Below, in pieces: positions 1 through 6,804 of a DNA stretch of 8,221 nucleotides. The stretch's first letter is position 1. Every line of letters begins with the position of its first letter. The notes under the pieces are model-generated. The model was given only the letters and a program-made list of their open reading frames with translations, did no database searches and had not been told where the DNA came from. Source of the DNA: Deltaproteobacteria bacterium UBA2385 (GTDB lineage Bacteria; Myxococcota_A; UBA796; UBA2385); NCBI GenBank assembly GCA_002343455.1, contig DDSR01000376.1:1-8221 (forward strand), written 5' to 3'. A program made the position numbers and the translations under genes.

Positions 1-19
1 AGGGGGCCGGCGAGGCCCC

Positions 20-1687
20 ATGCCCCACCCGCTGTTTCTGGATAGCCTTGGCGCGTCTGGAGACGCGATGAGTCCCGAAGCGCCGTCCGAAGTTGATTCA
101 GCCGTCCAGGCCCTGCTGGAGGGCGCGACCGATCTGACCCTGGGCCAGGCCCTCCGCGGCGCCGCCCGCCGGGTGCCTCAGCGGCTGGCCCTGCTCAGCG
201 AGGACCGCAGCCTGAGCTGGGCGGAGCTCGACCAGGAGGTCGACCGCCTCGCCAACCTGCTGCGGCAGGTGGGCCTGGGGCGCGGCGACGTGGTGGGCTT
301 CCTCATCAACAAGCGGGCCGAGGTCGTGACCGGCTTCCTGGCTTGCGCGCGCCTGGGCGCCGTCTTCGCGCCGATCAACTTCAAGCTCCACCACGACCAC
401 ATCCGCGACCAGGTCCAGACCGCCCGGATCGTCGCCCTCTTCACCGAGGCGGGCCGCGAGCGCATCGTCGAGGCGGTGATCGACCTGCTGCCCGGGCGTC
501 ATCGCGTCATCCACCTGGGCGCGGGCGCGGGCGCCGGCACGCCCTACGCCGCCATCGCCGACCAGCCCGCCCGCTTCGACGAGCAGGGGGTCTCGCCCGA
601 CGACGTCTGCTACCTGAACTACACCAGCGGCACGACCGGCCGCCCCAAGGGCGCCCTCACCACGCACCGCAACATCCAGGAGAACGCCGTCGCCACCATC
701 CGGGGCCTCGGCTTCCGCGAGGACGACGTCTTCCTGGGCATGTTCAGCGTCTTCGCCCACCCCCACGAGCTCTTCCACCGCTCGCTGGTCCTGGGGGGCT
801 CCTTCGTCATCATCGACACCCTCTCCCCGCGGGTCGTGGCCGAGGCGGTCGAGCGCTTCAAGGTCAGCTGGATGATGGCCGTGCCCAGCTTCTACGAGAT
901 GATGCTGGACTACGTCGCGCCGATCGGGGCCCAGCCGAACCCGCACCACGACCTCTGCGACGTCAGCTCCTTGCGGGTGCTGGAGAGCGGCGGCGCCTAC
1001 GTCGGGGCCGAGACGATGGAGCGGATGGAGGCCGAGTTCCGCTGCACCTTCCTGCCTGTGTGGGGCTGCACCGAGGCGACCGGCGTAGGCCTGGCCAACG
1101 GCCCTGGCGCGCGGGTCCCCGGCGCGACCGGCCGCCCGGTGCCCGGCTACGAGTTCCGGGTGGTGGGCGAGGACGGTCAGGACGTGGCCGACGGCGAGAT
1201 CGGCGAGCTGCTGATGCGCGGGCCCTCGGTAGCCAGCCTGGGCTACGTCAACATGCCCGAGGAGAGCGCCGCCCACTTCGTCGACGGCTGGTACCACACC
1301 CAGGATCTCGTCGTGCGCGAGCCGGGGGGCTTCTTCCGCTTCTCGGGCCGCCGCTCGGAGATGCTGAAGATCGGCGGGATCCGGGTCTACCCGCTGGAGA
1401 TCGAGGAGGTGCTGAAGCAGCACCCCGAGGTGCGGGACTGCGTGGTCGTGCGGGCCGAGGAGCGGGTGCGCGGCGAGATCGCCCGGGCCGTGGTCAGCAC
1501 CCAGCCCGGCAGCCGCCTGGATGTCCGCGCGGTGCAGGCCTGGTGCCGGGCGCAGCTTGCGGTCTACAAGGTGCCCCGCATCGTGGAGTTCTGGGCCGAG
1601 GTGCCCAAGCTTCCAAACGGCAAGATCGACAAGCGCGCCGTGGTCGAGCGGTCGCCGGATCCCGAGCGCGACGAGCGGGTGGTCTGA
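20..1687 (+). CDS. Class I adenylate-forming acyl ligase (acyl-CoA/acyl-ACP synthetase-like, AMP-binding family)
   Basis: This is an ANL-superfamily enzyme that activates a carboxylic acid as acyl-AMP and then passes the acyl group to a thiol, CoA or a carrier protein. The core motifs are present in order: the P-loop YTSGTTGRPKGA (residues 201-212), WGCTEATG (348-355), HTQD (426-429, in place of the usual TGD but keeping the ribose-binding Asp429), the hinge GRRSEMLKIGG (443-453) and PNGKIDK with the catalytic lysine at 535. Length (555 aa) is normal for the family. The substrate cannot be read from sequence; a medium- or long-chain fatty acid is a guess based on the acyltransferase that follows. 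The start is uncertain. ATG at 20 has GAGG 4 bases upstream, and an in-frame ATG at 68 (539 aa) has GGAGA 4 bases upstream. The frame is open to the left edge, so a start outside the window is also possible. The stop is 1 base before the next gene's ATG, implying co-translation. Confidence 0.93.
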   Translation: MPHPLFLDSLGASGDAMSPEAPSEVDSAVQALLEGATDLTLGQALRGAARRVPQRLALLSEDRSLSWAELDQEVDRLANLLRQVGLGRGDVVGFLINKRAEVVTGFLACARLGAVFAPINFKLHHDHIRDQVQTARIVALFTEAGRERIVEAVIDLLPGRHRVIHLGAGAGAGTPYAAIADQPARFDEQGVSPDDVCYLNYTSGTTGRPKGALTTHRNIQENAVATIRGLGFREDDVFLGMFSVFAHPHELFHRSLVLGGSFVIIDTLSPRVVAEAVERFKVSWMMAVPSFYEMMLDYVAPIGAQPNPHHDLCDVSSLRVLESGGAYVGAETMERMEAEFRCTFLPVWGCTEATGVGLANGPGARVPGATGRPVPGYEFRVVGEDGQDVADGEIGELLMRGPSVASLGYVNMPEESAAHFVDGWYHTQDLVVREPGGFFRFSGRRSEMLKIGGIRVYPLEIEEVLKQHPEVRDCVVVRAEERVRGEIARAVVSTQPGSRLDVRAVQAWCRAQLAVYKVPRIVEFWAEVPKLPNGKIDKRAVVERSPDPERDERVV

Positions 1688-1688
1688 G

Positions 1689-2774
1689 ATGAGCGAGAAC
1701 CCCCCGCCTCCCAGGCGCCGCATCCCCCTGGCCTTCAACCCGGTCTTCATGGTCAAGGACCTGGGGGGCCTCGCCCTCTACTACCCGGGCCAGAAGGTCG
1801 TCAGCCGGGCGCCCCGTGGCGTCCTGCACCCCATCTCGCAGCTCGGCGGCGCGCTGATGCGCGGCGTCTCGGCCCACGAGGACGAGCTGAACGAGGAGCT
1901 GCGCCTGCTCTTCGGCGATCTGCCCCTGCCCGCCCCGGCCGCGCAGATCGTGCGCGACAGCTACCGCGAGGCGATGTTCAACGAGGTCGAGGCCCTGCGC
2001 TACCCCGACCTCAACCCCGCCACGATCGACTCGACCTGCCGCATCGAGGGCCGCGAGCACCTCGACGCCGCCCTGGCCAAGGGCAAGGGCGCCATCATCC
2101 TGATCGGCCACTTCGGCGCCAACCAGATGATCATGCCGGCGCTGGGCCACAAGGGCTACCGGATGAACCAGATCTCTGCCCCGCCGCCGGTCTGGGCCGA
2201 CATCCTGCGCGGGGTGCGGACCACGCCGCTGTGGACCCGGGTCCTGGAGCGCCGCTGGCAGCTCGAGCAGCGGCTCCCGGTCAAGCACATCAACGTCTTC
2301 AAGTTCCTGCGGCCCGCCTTCGACTGCCTGAAGGACAACCAGGTCCTGGGCCTCGCCTTCGACGGAGGTGGCGGCCAGAAGCACGCCCGGGTCACCCTGC
2401 TGCGGCGCAAGGCCTGGGTCAGCGTCCAGCCCATCCAGCTCTGGCGCAAGACCGGGGCCACCGTCCTGCCGACCGTGGTCATCCGCTCCCCGGGCGAGGA
2501 CCTTCACCGCGTCATCATCGAGCCGCCGCTGGAGTGGCAGGCGGTGGCCGGAGACCGCGACGAAGAGGCCCGGGTCAACCTCCAGGCCTACGTCGATCGT
2601 TTCGGCGCCTGGGTGCAGCGCTACCCCGACCACTACCTCCAGTTCCTGCTGCACCGCCGCCGGGTCCGGGGCACCGACACCCGGCCCTTCTTCGAGGACT
2701 ACCCGCCCGCTCCCGGGCAGATGAGCGCCGAGCAAGCCGAGCAGCACCTGCGCGCGGCTGGCGAGCGCACCTGA
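1689..2774 (+). CDS. LpxL/HtrB-like lysophospholipid (lipid A-type) acyltransferase
   Basis: This is a 361-aa protein of the lauroyl/myristoyl acyltransferase family, whose members move an acyl chain onto a lipid A precursor, lysophospholipid or glycolipid at the inner face of the cytoplasmic membrane. The signature region is IILIGHFGANQM (residues 136-147), with His141 as the expected catalytic base. A second conserved block is LAFDGGGGQKHARV (222-235), followed by KTGATVLPTVV (254-264), the usual 'scavenge and screen' block. The family motif is H-x4-D/E, but here the fifth residue after the histidine is Gln146. RYPDHYLQFLLHRR (311-324) sits where LpxL proteins carry P-E-Q-W/Y-x-W-x-H-R. No clear N-terminal membrane anchor is seen, although residues 17-31 are mildly hydrophobic. 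The ATG at 1689 was chosen because it follows the upstream stop (TGAGATG) and gives a normal family length; an open frame extends further upstream but only overlaps the ligase. A weak GGTGG at 1678-1682 may serve as ribosome binding site. The acceptor lipid is unknown. Confidence 0.9.
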   Translation: MSENPPPPRRRIPLAFNPVFMVKDLGGLALYYPGQKVVSRAPRGVLHPISQLGGALMRGVSAHEDELNEELRLLFGDLPLPAPAAQIVRDSYREAMFNEVEALRYPDLNPATIDSTCRIEGREHLDAALAKGKGAIILIGHFGANQMIMPALGHKGYRMNQISAPPPVWADILRGVRTTPLWTRVLERRWQLEQRLPVKHINVFKFLRPAFDCLKDNQVLGLAFDGGGGQKHARVTLLRRKAWVSVQPIQLWRKTGATVLPTVVIRSPGEDLHRVIIEPPLEWQAVAGDRDEEARVNLQAYVDRFGAWVQRYPDHYLQFLLHRRRVRGTDTRPFFEDYPPAPGQMSAEQAEQHLRAAGERT

Positions 2775-2849
2775 GCGGCGAACAACAGGCACAAGATCTG
2801 CACAGCCCGCGGATGGGCGGCCCCATCGGGGCGATTAGGACCCCACTCG
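2775..2849 (+). promoter_or_regulatory. Intergenic leader with small hairpin before the first membrane hydrolase gene
   Basis: This 75-base gap is the only sizeable one in the four-gene run. It contains a perfect 6-bp stem, GATGGG (2812-2817) and CCCATC (2822-2827), with a 4-base loop. An AGGA (2837-2840) ends 9 bases before the ATG at 2850 and is a good ribosome binding site for that start. The stretch at 2780-2800 is less GC-rich than its surroundings and could hold a promoter, but no convincing -35/-10 pair is visible. There is no T-tract after the stem, so it is not a standard terminator. The gap could therefore be a plain spacer, an internal promoter or an attenuating leader. Confidence 0.3.
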
Positions 2850-4640
2850 ATGCGCCGACCCTCGCTCGCCTCCCTGATGATCCTCGCCCTGGCCCTCGGC
2901 TTTGGGAGCGGCGCGCTCGAAGTGGGCCTGCGCGCCTCCTCCCAGCGGGGGATGGGCCCCGGGGACGTGGCCGCCTGGGTCGCCGTCAGCGTCGGGCTCA
3001 CCACCGGGCTGCTCGCCGTGGTGGCCCTGATCGGCCGCCTCGTCCGCCGCAAGCCCTACGGGATGCTGGTCGGCTCGCTCTTCTTCGTGCACGCCGCGCT
3101 CTGGTACCGCTTCGACATCGTGCTCAACAACTTCGGCAGCGACCCCAAGGTCTGGGGCGGCCTGCTGCTGATCCTGGCCCTCTCGATCCTCGTCGGCCTG
3201 GCCCTGGACTCCCTGGTCGAGCGCGGCCGGATGGCCATCTCCCTGCTGGGCCTGGCGGCGGGCGCCCTGGGCCTCAGCCTGGCCGTGGCGCGCTCCGCCC
3301 CGGAAGAGGGCCAGCCTCGCGGGACGCGCAAGAACATCCTGGTCGTCACCGTCGACACCCTGCGCGCCGACCGCATCGCGCCCTACGGCGCCGACAACCC
3401 GACCCCCACCTTCAGCCGCCTCGCGCGCGAGGGCGTGCTCTTCGAGACGGTGGTGGCCACCGCGCCCACCACCGAGCCCAGCCACCTCGCCATCTTCACC
3501 GGGCAGCCTCCCTTCCAGTCCGGCGTCGTCGCCAACGGCACCAAGCTGGGGGACCGCCCGGCGCTGCTCTGGCACGCCCTGAAGCAGGCCGGCTACTCGA
3601 CCGGTGGCTTCGTCGCCGGCTTCCCGCTGCACGGGCGCTTCGGCTGGTCGCAGGGCATGGACGTCTACGACGACGACTTCGGCAGCTTCCGCGGGCTGCA
3701 CTCCCTCTCCATCGTCAAGGCCTGGGACCAGCTCACCCTGCCCGGCCACACCCTGCGCGAGCGCCGCGGCGACCAGGTCGTCGGCCGGGCGCTGGGCTTC
3801 ATCGATCAGCACCGGGACGACGCCTTCTTCCTGTGGGTCCACCTCTTCGACCCGCACGCCCCCTACGAGGCACCCGACCACCCCTTCGATCCGCCGACCG
3901 ACGGGCAGCCCCTGACCCTGCCCTTCTACTGGCCGCCCGCGCACAAGGCGATCACCAGCACCGACTGGCTGGTCGAGGCCTACGACGCCGAGATCCGCTA
4001 CACCGACGCCCTGGTGGGGCAGCTGGTCGAGGCCCTGCGCATGCGCAACTTGCTGGACGAGACCATCATCGTCCTGACGGCCGATCACGGCGAGAGCCTG
4101 ACCGAGCACGACTACCTCTTCGATCACGGCGACACCCTGCACGACCCCTCGCTGCTGATCCCGCTGATCGTGCGCTACCCGGGGGTCGCTCGCCCCGGCC
4201 ACCGGGTCCCATGCCAGGTCAGCAACGAAGACGTGACCCCCACCCTGCTCTCCCTGCTGGGCCTGGCGGACCTCCCCGAACAGAAGGCCATCGAGCGGGC
4301 CGGCCGGGACCTCTCCTCGGCCCTGCGCGGCGCCTCCTGCACCGACGCGCCTGTCGTCAGCAGCACCGTCAGCGAGCGCTTCGTCGACGAGCCCCCGGTC
4401 GACTTCAGCTACCGCGTGCCCCAGCGCAAGCTGATTCGCCGCGGCGCCGACGGAGCCCAGATCTGCCACGACCTGGCGGCCGATCCGGGCGAGCTGGCGG
4501 ACGCCGGCTGCGCGCCCCAGGTGGCCCCCTTGCTCGACGCGGTCCTCGAGGGCCGCACCCAGACGCTGGCCCCGCAGACCGACAGCGCGACCAACGCCGC
4601 GCTGGAGGCCCTCGGCTACATCGACCCCGACCAGGAGTGA
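2850..4640 (+). CDS. Five-helix membrane protein with periplasmic sulfatase/alkaline-phosphatase-fold domain (Thr nucleophile)
   Basis: This 596-aa protein has two parts. Residues 1-150 contain about five hydrophobic helices (roughly 6-27, 41-62, 71-88, 101-122, 128-147). The positively charged loops GRLVRRK and ERGR fall on the predicted cytoplasmic side, which places the C-terminal domain in the periplasm. Residues 161-500 are a sulfatase-fold domain (PF00884 type): metal ligand Asp169 in VTVDTLRADR, TTEPSHLAIFTG (207-218), HLFDPHAPY (331-339), ADHGE (411-415) and His431 before PSLLIPLIV. Thr208 aligns with the Cys/Ser that becomes formylglycine in true sulfatases, so sulfate-ester cleavage by the classical mechanism is unlikely. 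With five helices and a Thr nucleophile it resembles EptA/LtaS/OpgB-type phosphotransferases, though the surrounding motifs are those of the generic bacterial 'sulfatase' family. The C-terminus carries the family's LEALGY tail (585-590). Substrate unknown; the upstream lipid genes suggest an envelope lipid or glycan. The start is supported by AGGA with 9-base spacing. Confidence 0.9.
   Translation: MRRPSLASLMILALALGFGSGALEVGLRASSQRGMGPGDVAAWVAVSVGLTTGLLAVVALIGRLVRRKPYGMLVGSLFFVHAALWYRFDIVLNNFGSDPKVWGGLLLILALSILVGLALDSLVERGRMAISLLGLAAGALGLSLAVARSAPEEGQPRGTRKNILVVTVDTLRADRIAPYGADNPTPTFSRLAREGVLFETVVATAPTTEPSHLAIFTGQPPFQSGVVANGTKLGDRPALLWHALKQAGYSTGGFVAGFPLHGRFGWSQGMDVYDDDFGSFRGLHSLSIVKAWDQLTLPGHTLRERRGDQVVGRALGFIDQHRDDAFFLWVHLFDPHAPYEAPDHPFDPPTDGQPLTLPFYWPPAHKAITSTDWLVEAYDAEIRYTDALVGQLVEALRMRNLLDETIIVLTADHGESLTEHDYLFDHGDTLHDPSLLIPLIVRYPGVARPGHRVPCQVSNEDVTPTLLSLLGLADLPEQKAIERAGRDLSSALRGASCTDAPVVSSTVSERFVDEPPVDFSYRVPQRKLIRRGADGAQICHDLAADPGELADAGCAPQVAPLLDAVLEGRTQTLAPQTDSATNAALEALGYIDPDQE
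4633..4637 (+). promoter_or_regulatory. Ribosome binding site deciding a GTG start
   Basis: AGGAG lies in the last codons of the preceding gene and ends 6 bases before GTG at 4644. It is the best Shine-Dalgarno match in the window. It supports the GTG start, and its overlap with the upstream reading frame implies translational coupling of the two membrane enzymes. Confidence 0.7.
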
Positions 4641-4643
4641 TCC

Positions 4644-6620
4644 GTGGCCTTGCGCGACCTCTCGCCGGCCCTGCGAGCCCCGATCCTCGGCTTCGGGCTG
4701 GGGGCCATCGCCGGCGGCTTCGAGGCCATCCACCTCGGCGCCTCGCTCAAGCTCTCCCTGGGTTTCCTGGACGGGCTGAAGCTGGGCCTGGTGGCGCTGC
4801 TCTTCGACGCCCTGCTGGCCGCCGGCCTGGCGCTCCCCGTCGGCATCCTCGTCCAGCTCCTGACGCGCCGCTGGCTGGCCAGCAAGCGCCACGCGCTCTC
4901 CATGGCCCTGACCGCGGCGCTGCTCGCCTGGTGGTTCCTGGTCCCCGCCGCCCAGAGCCTCGCCGACCAGCAGCGCCTGCCCGCCGCCATCGCCTTCCTG
5001 TTCGCGCCGATCGGCGTCGCTGGGGTGGTCTGGTTCAACGCCGGCTACTGGCTGCGCCGGGAAGAGATCGGCGAGGAGCGCCCCCTGGGCTGGGCCGGAG
5101 GCTCGCTGATCGCCGCCCTGCTGCTGGTGCTCGGCTCGGCCGGGCTGCTCAGCACCCGCAGCTTCGGGGGAGGGCAGGCCATCGCCAGCGACCCGGCCGT
5201 CCTGCTGGTCACCATCGACACCCTGCGCCGTGACCACCTCAGCGCCTACGCCGAGCCCGGCCAGCCCCCGCTCGTACAGACCCCGGTCTTCGATCGCCTC
5301 GCCGCCGAGGGCATCCTCTACACGGACGCCATCACGCCCTTCCCCGAGACCGCGCCGGCCCACTCGGCCATGTTCACCGGCCTGCACCCCTACCGGACCG
5401 GCATCCTCTCCAACGGCCATCGCCTCTCCACCGGCTACAGCACCCTGGCCGAGGTGCTCAGCGCCGAGGGCTACGCCACCGCCGCCTTCCTCAGCTCCTT
5501 CGCGGTGGACAGTCGGACCGGCCTGGACCAGGGCTTCCAGGTCTACGACGACGAGCTCTTCCCCTGGGTGCGCGGCTTCTCCGAGATCCTCGCCGCCAAG
5601 ATGCTCATCCGCGTCATCATGCGCTTCGGCGATCCGCTCAAGTTCGACTTCCTGCTGGAGCGCCCCGCCCCGGCCACCATGGGCCTCGCCCTGGACTGGG
5701 TCGAGCGCCACGGCGACCGCCCCTTCTTCGTCTGGGTCCACACCTTCGACGTCCACAGCCCCTACGAGCCCCACGGCCTGCCCGGCTACGAGGACAACGG
5801 CACCCCCGGCCAGCCCAGCGTCGACCACCGCTGGATCCTGGCCAACGAGCGCGACTACACCTACACCGACGAGGTGCGCGAGAAGCTGCGCCGCCTCTAC
5901 CAGGAGGAGGTCGCCTGGACCGACGCCCGCCTGGGTGAGCTGGTCGACGGCGTGCGGGCCCGCATCGGCGACCGGCCGCTGCTGCTGATCGTCACCTCCG
6001 ACCACGGCGAGCAGCTCGGCGAGCACGGCATCGAGATGAACCACCACGGCGTCTACGAGCAGTCGATTCGGGTGCCCCTGCTGATCCAGCCCGTGCGCGT
6101 CTCGGGCTCGGCGCGGGTGGTCGACGAGCAGGTCCGGCTGATGGACCTGCCGGTCACCGTCCTCGGCCAGCTCGGCCTCGAGGCGGACGCCATGGGCAAG
6201 ACCGAGGGCATGGATCTGGTCGACATGGTCGACCTCCCCAACCAGCGCGGCGCCTCGACCATGCTGATGGGCCGCAAGACCGCCAGCTTCGCCCAGGGCA
6301 CGCTGTACGGCTACCGCGCCGATCTGCAGCGCAGCGGCTCGACCGAGCGCGGGCGCATCAAGTACATCCTCGACCCCGACCAGCCCCGGGAAGAGCTCTA
6401 CGACGTGGTCGGAGACCCGGCCGAGTCCGCCGATCTGTCGGTCTCCCAGCCCGAGATCCTCCGTCAGCTCCGCGAGCGGGTGGCCTCCGAGACCGGGATC
6501 AAGATCCTGGGCGAGGGCGACAGCCTGCGCTTCCAGCGCTCCGAGCGCGAGAAGGAGCAGCAGCAGACCGTCAGCTCCGAAGAGCAGCAGATGCTGAAGG
6601 CGCTCGGCTACGTGGAGTAG
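4644..6620 (+). CDS. Second five-helix membrane protein with periplasmic sulfatase-fold domain (Thr nucleophile), tandem paralogue
   Basis: This 658-aa protein has the same plan as its upstream neighbour. Hydrophobic helices fall at about 12-30, 43-72 (long), 86-103, 112-134 and 149-170. The basic loop TRRWLASKRH (74-83) and the charged loop WLRREEIGEERP (136-147) face the cytoplasm, so the catalytic domain is predicted outside. Domain motifs are Asp192 in VTIDTLRRDH, PETAPAHSAMFTG (234-246), HTFDVHSPY (366-374), SDHGEQLGEHG (452-462) and His468 in HHGVYEQSIRVPLLI. Thr236 occupies the formylglycine position, so classical sulfatase activity is doubtful; a phosphodiesterase or phospho-group transferase is equally possible. 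The tail from about 618 is charged and Gln/Glu-rich and ends LKALGYVE, the family's LGY terminus. The gene begins with GTG 3 bases after the previous stop. Its last codons and stop form the start of a repeated element, so the 3' end has been copied downstream. The different loop lengths and modest similarity indicate an old duplication. Confidence 0.9.
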   Translation: MALRDLSPALRAPILGFGLGAIAGGFEAIHLGASLKLSLGFLDGLKLGLVALLFDALLAAGLALPVGILVQLLTRRWLASKRHALSMALTAALLAWWFLVPAAQSLADQQRLPAAIAFLFAPIGVAGVVWFNAGYWLRREEIGEERPLGWAGGSLIAALLLVLGSAGLLSTRSFGGGQAIASDPAVLLVTIDTLRRDHLSAYAEPGQPPLVQTPVFDRLAAEGILYTDAITPFPETAPAHSAMFTGLHPYRTGILSNGHRLSTGYSTLAEVLSAEGYATAAFLSSFAVDSRTGLDQGFQVYDDELFPWVRGFSEILAAKMLIRVIMRFGDPLKFDFLLERPAPATMGLALDWVERHGDRPFFVWVHTFDVHSPYEPHGLPGYEDNGTPGQPSVDHRWILANERDYTYTDEVREKLRRLYQEEVAWTDARLGELVDGVRARIGDRPLLLIVTSDHGEQLGEHGIEMNHHGVYEQSIRVPLLIQPVRVSGSARVVDEQVRLMDLPVTVLGQLGLEADAMGKTEGMDLVDMVDLPNQRGASTMLMGRKTASFAQGTLYGYRADLQRSGSTERGRIKYILDPDQPREELYDVVGDPAESADLSVSQPEILRQLRERVASETGIKILGEGDSLRFQRSEREKEQQQTVSSEEQQMLKALGYVE

Positions 6621-6667
6621 CGAGCAGAGCAGAGGAGTGGTTGGCCCGTCGGGCGCCAGCCCGTCGG
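6599..6667 (+). repeat. 69-base direct repeat, copy 1 (overlaps end of the second sulfatase-fold gene)
   Basis: This stretch is identical base for base to 6725-6793, an offset of 126. It begins within the alanine codon of the gene's ALGYVE tail, includes the stop at 6618-6620 and continues 47 bases into the intergenic region. It contains the short palindromes GCCCGTCGGGC and CCCGTCGG. Because the LGY ending is a family feature, this copy is probably the original gene end. Confidence 0.95.
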
Positions 6668-6714
6668 TGCAACTGCGACGATGCGGAGCGAGCGGAGCCA
6701 CGTAGCCGAGCGCC
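6599..6714. repeat. 116-base segment bounded by perfect 17-base inverted repeats (MITE-like)
   Basis: The left end, GGCGCTCGGCTACGTGG (6599-6615), is the exact reverse complement of the right end, CCACGTAGCCGAGCGCC (6698-6714). A 3-base GAA flanks both sides (6596-6598 and 6715-6717), which could be a target duplication or chance. Nothing inside is long enough for a gene. It may be a small non-autonomous element, or the product of an inverted duplication of the gene's 3' end. The inverted repeat itself is certain; the interpretation is not. Confidence 0.6.
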
Positions 6715-6741
6715 GAAGAGACAGGGCGCTCGGCTACGTGG
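6698..6741. terminator. 17-bp perfect hairpin between convergent genes, possible bidirectional transcription end
   Basis: CCACGTAGCCGAGCGCC (6698-6714) pairs perfectly with 6725-6741 across a 10-base loop (6715-6724). It lies between the operon's stop at 6620 and the convergent gene's stop at 6794, where a shared transcript end is expected. No T-tract follows on either strand, so it is not a textbook intrinsic terminator. The same left arm could instead pair with 6599-6615 at the end of the upstream gene. Confidence 0.4.
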
Positions 6742-6793
6742 AGTAGCGAGCAGAGCAGAGGAGTGGTTGGCCCGTCGGGCGCCAGCCCGTCGG
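6725..6793 (+). repeat. 69-base direct repeat, copy 2 (intergenic, carries an orphan gene tail)
   Basis: This is an exact copy of 6599-6667. It contains an orphan ALGYVE-plus-stop coding tail with no gene in front of it. It ends one base before the stop codon of the convergent ATPase gene. Confidence 0.95.
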
Positions 6794-6804
6794 CTACGTG
6801 GAGT
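6791..6804. repeat. 14-base partial third copy, supplies the stop of the convergent ATPase gene
   Basis: CGGCTACGTGGAGT also occurs at 6605-6618 and 6731-6744. Read on the minus strand it encodes the last two residues and the stop (TCC ACG TAG) of the ATPase gene. After it the sequence diverges from the other copies, so it marks the edge of the repeat zone. Confidence 0.85.

Noticed and set aside
1521..1688. Upstream extension of the acyltransferase into the ligase gene
   Set aside because: The extra residues are Arg/Ser/Pro-rich shadow sequence. The ATG at 1689, right after the ligase stop, gives the normal family length.
98..1756. Minus-strand open frame of about 552 codons opposite the acyl ligase
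   Set aside because: It is His/Asp/Leu/Gly-rich with no domain motifs, and all ligase motifs are on the plus strand.
2231..5233. Plus-strand open frame of about 1000 codons in another frame
   Set aside because: The translation is an Arg/Pro/Ala/Gly-rich shadow without recognisable motifs and overlaps three genes with strong family signatures.
2850..6620. Annotation of the two membrane enzymes as true sulfatases
   Set aside because: The formylglycine position is Thr in both and no sulfatase-maturing enzyme is nearby, so only the fold, not the activity, is assigned.
6599..6804. CRISPR array or tRNA-like element in the repeat zone
   Set aside because: There are only two full copies of a 69-base unit with no regular spacers, and no cloverleaf can be drawn. 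It fits a duplicated gene end with inverted repeats better.
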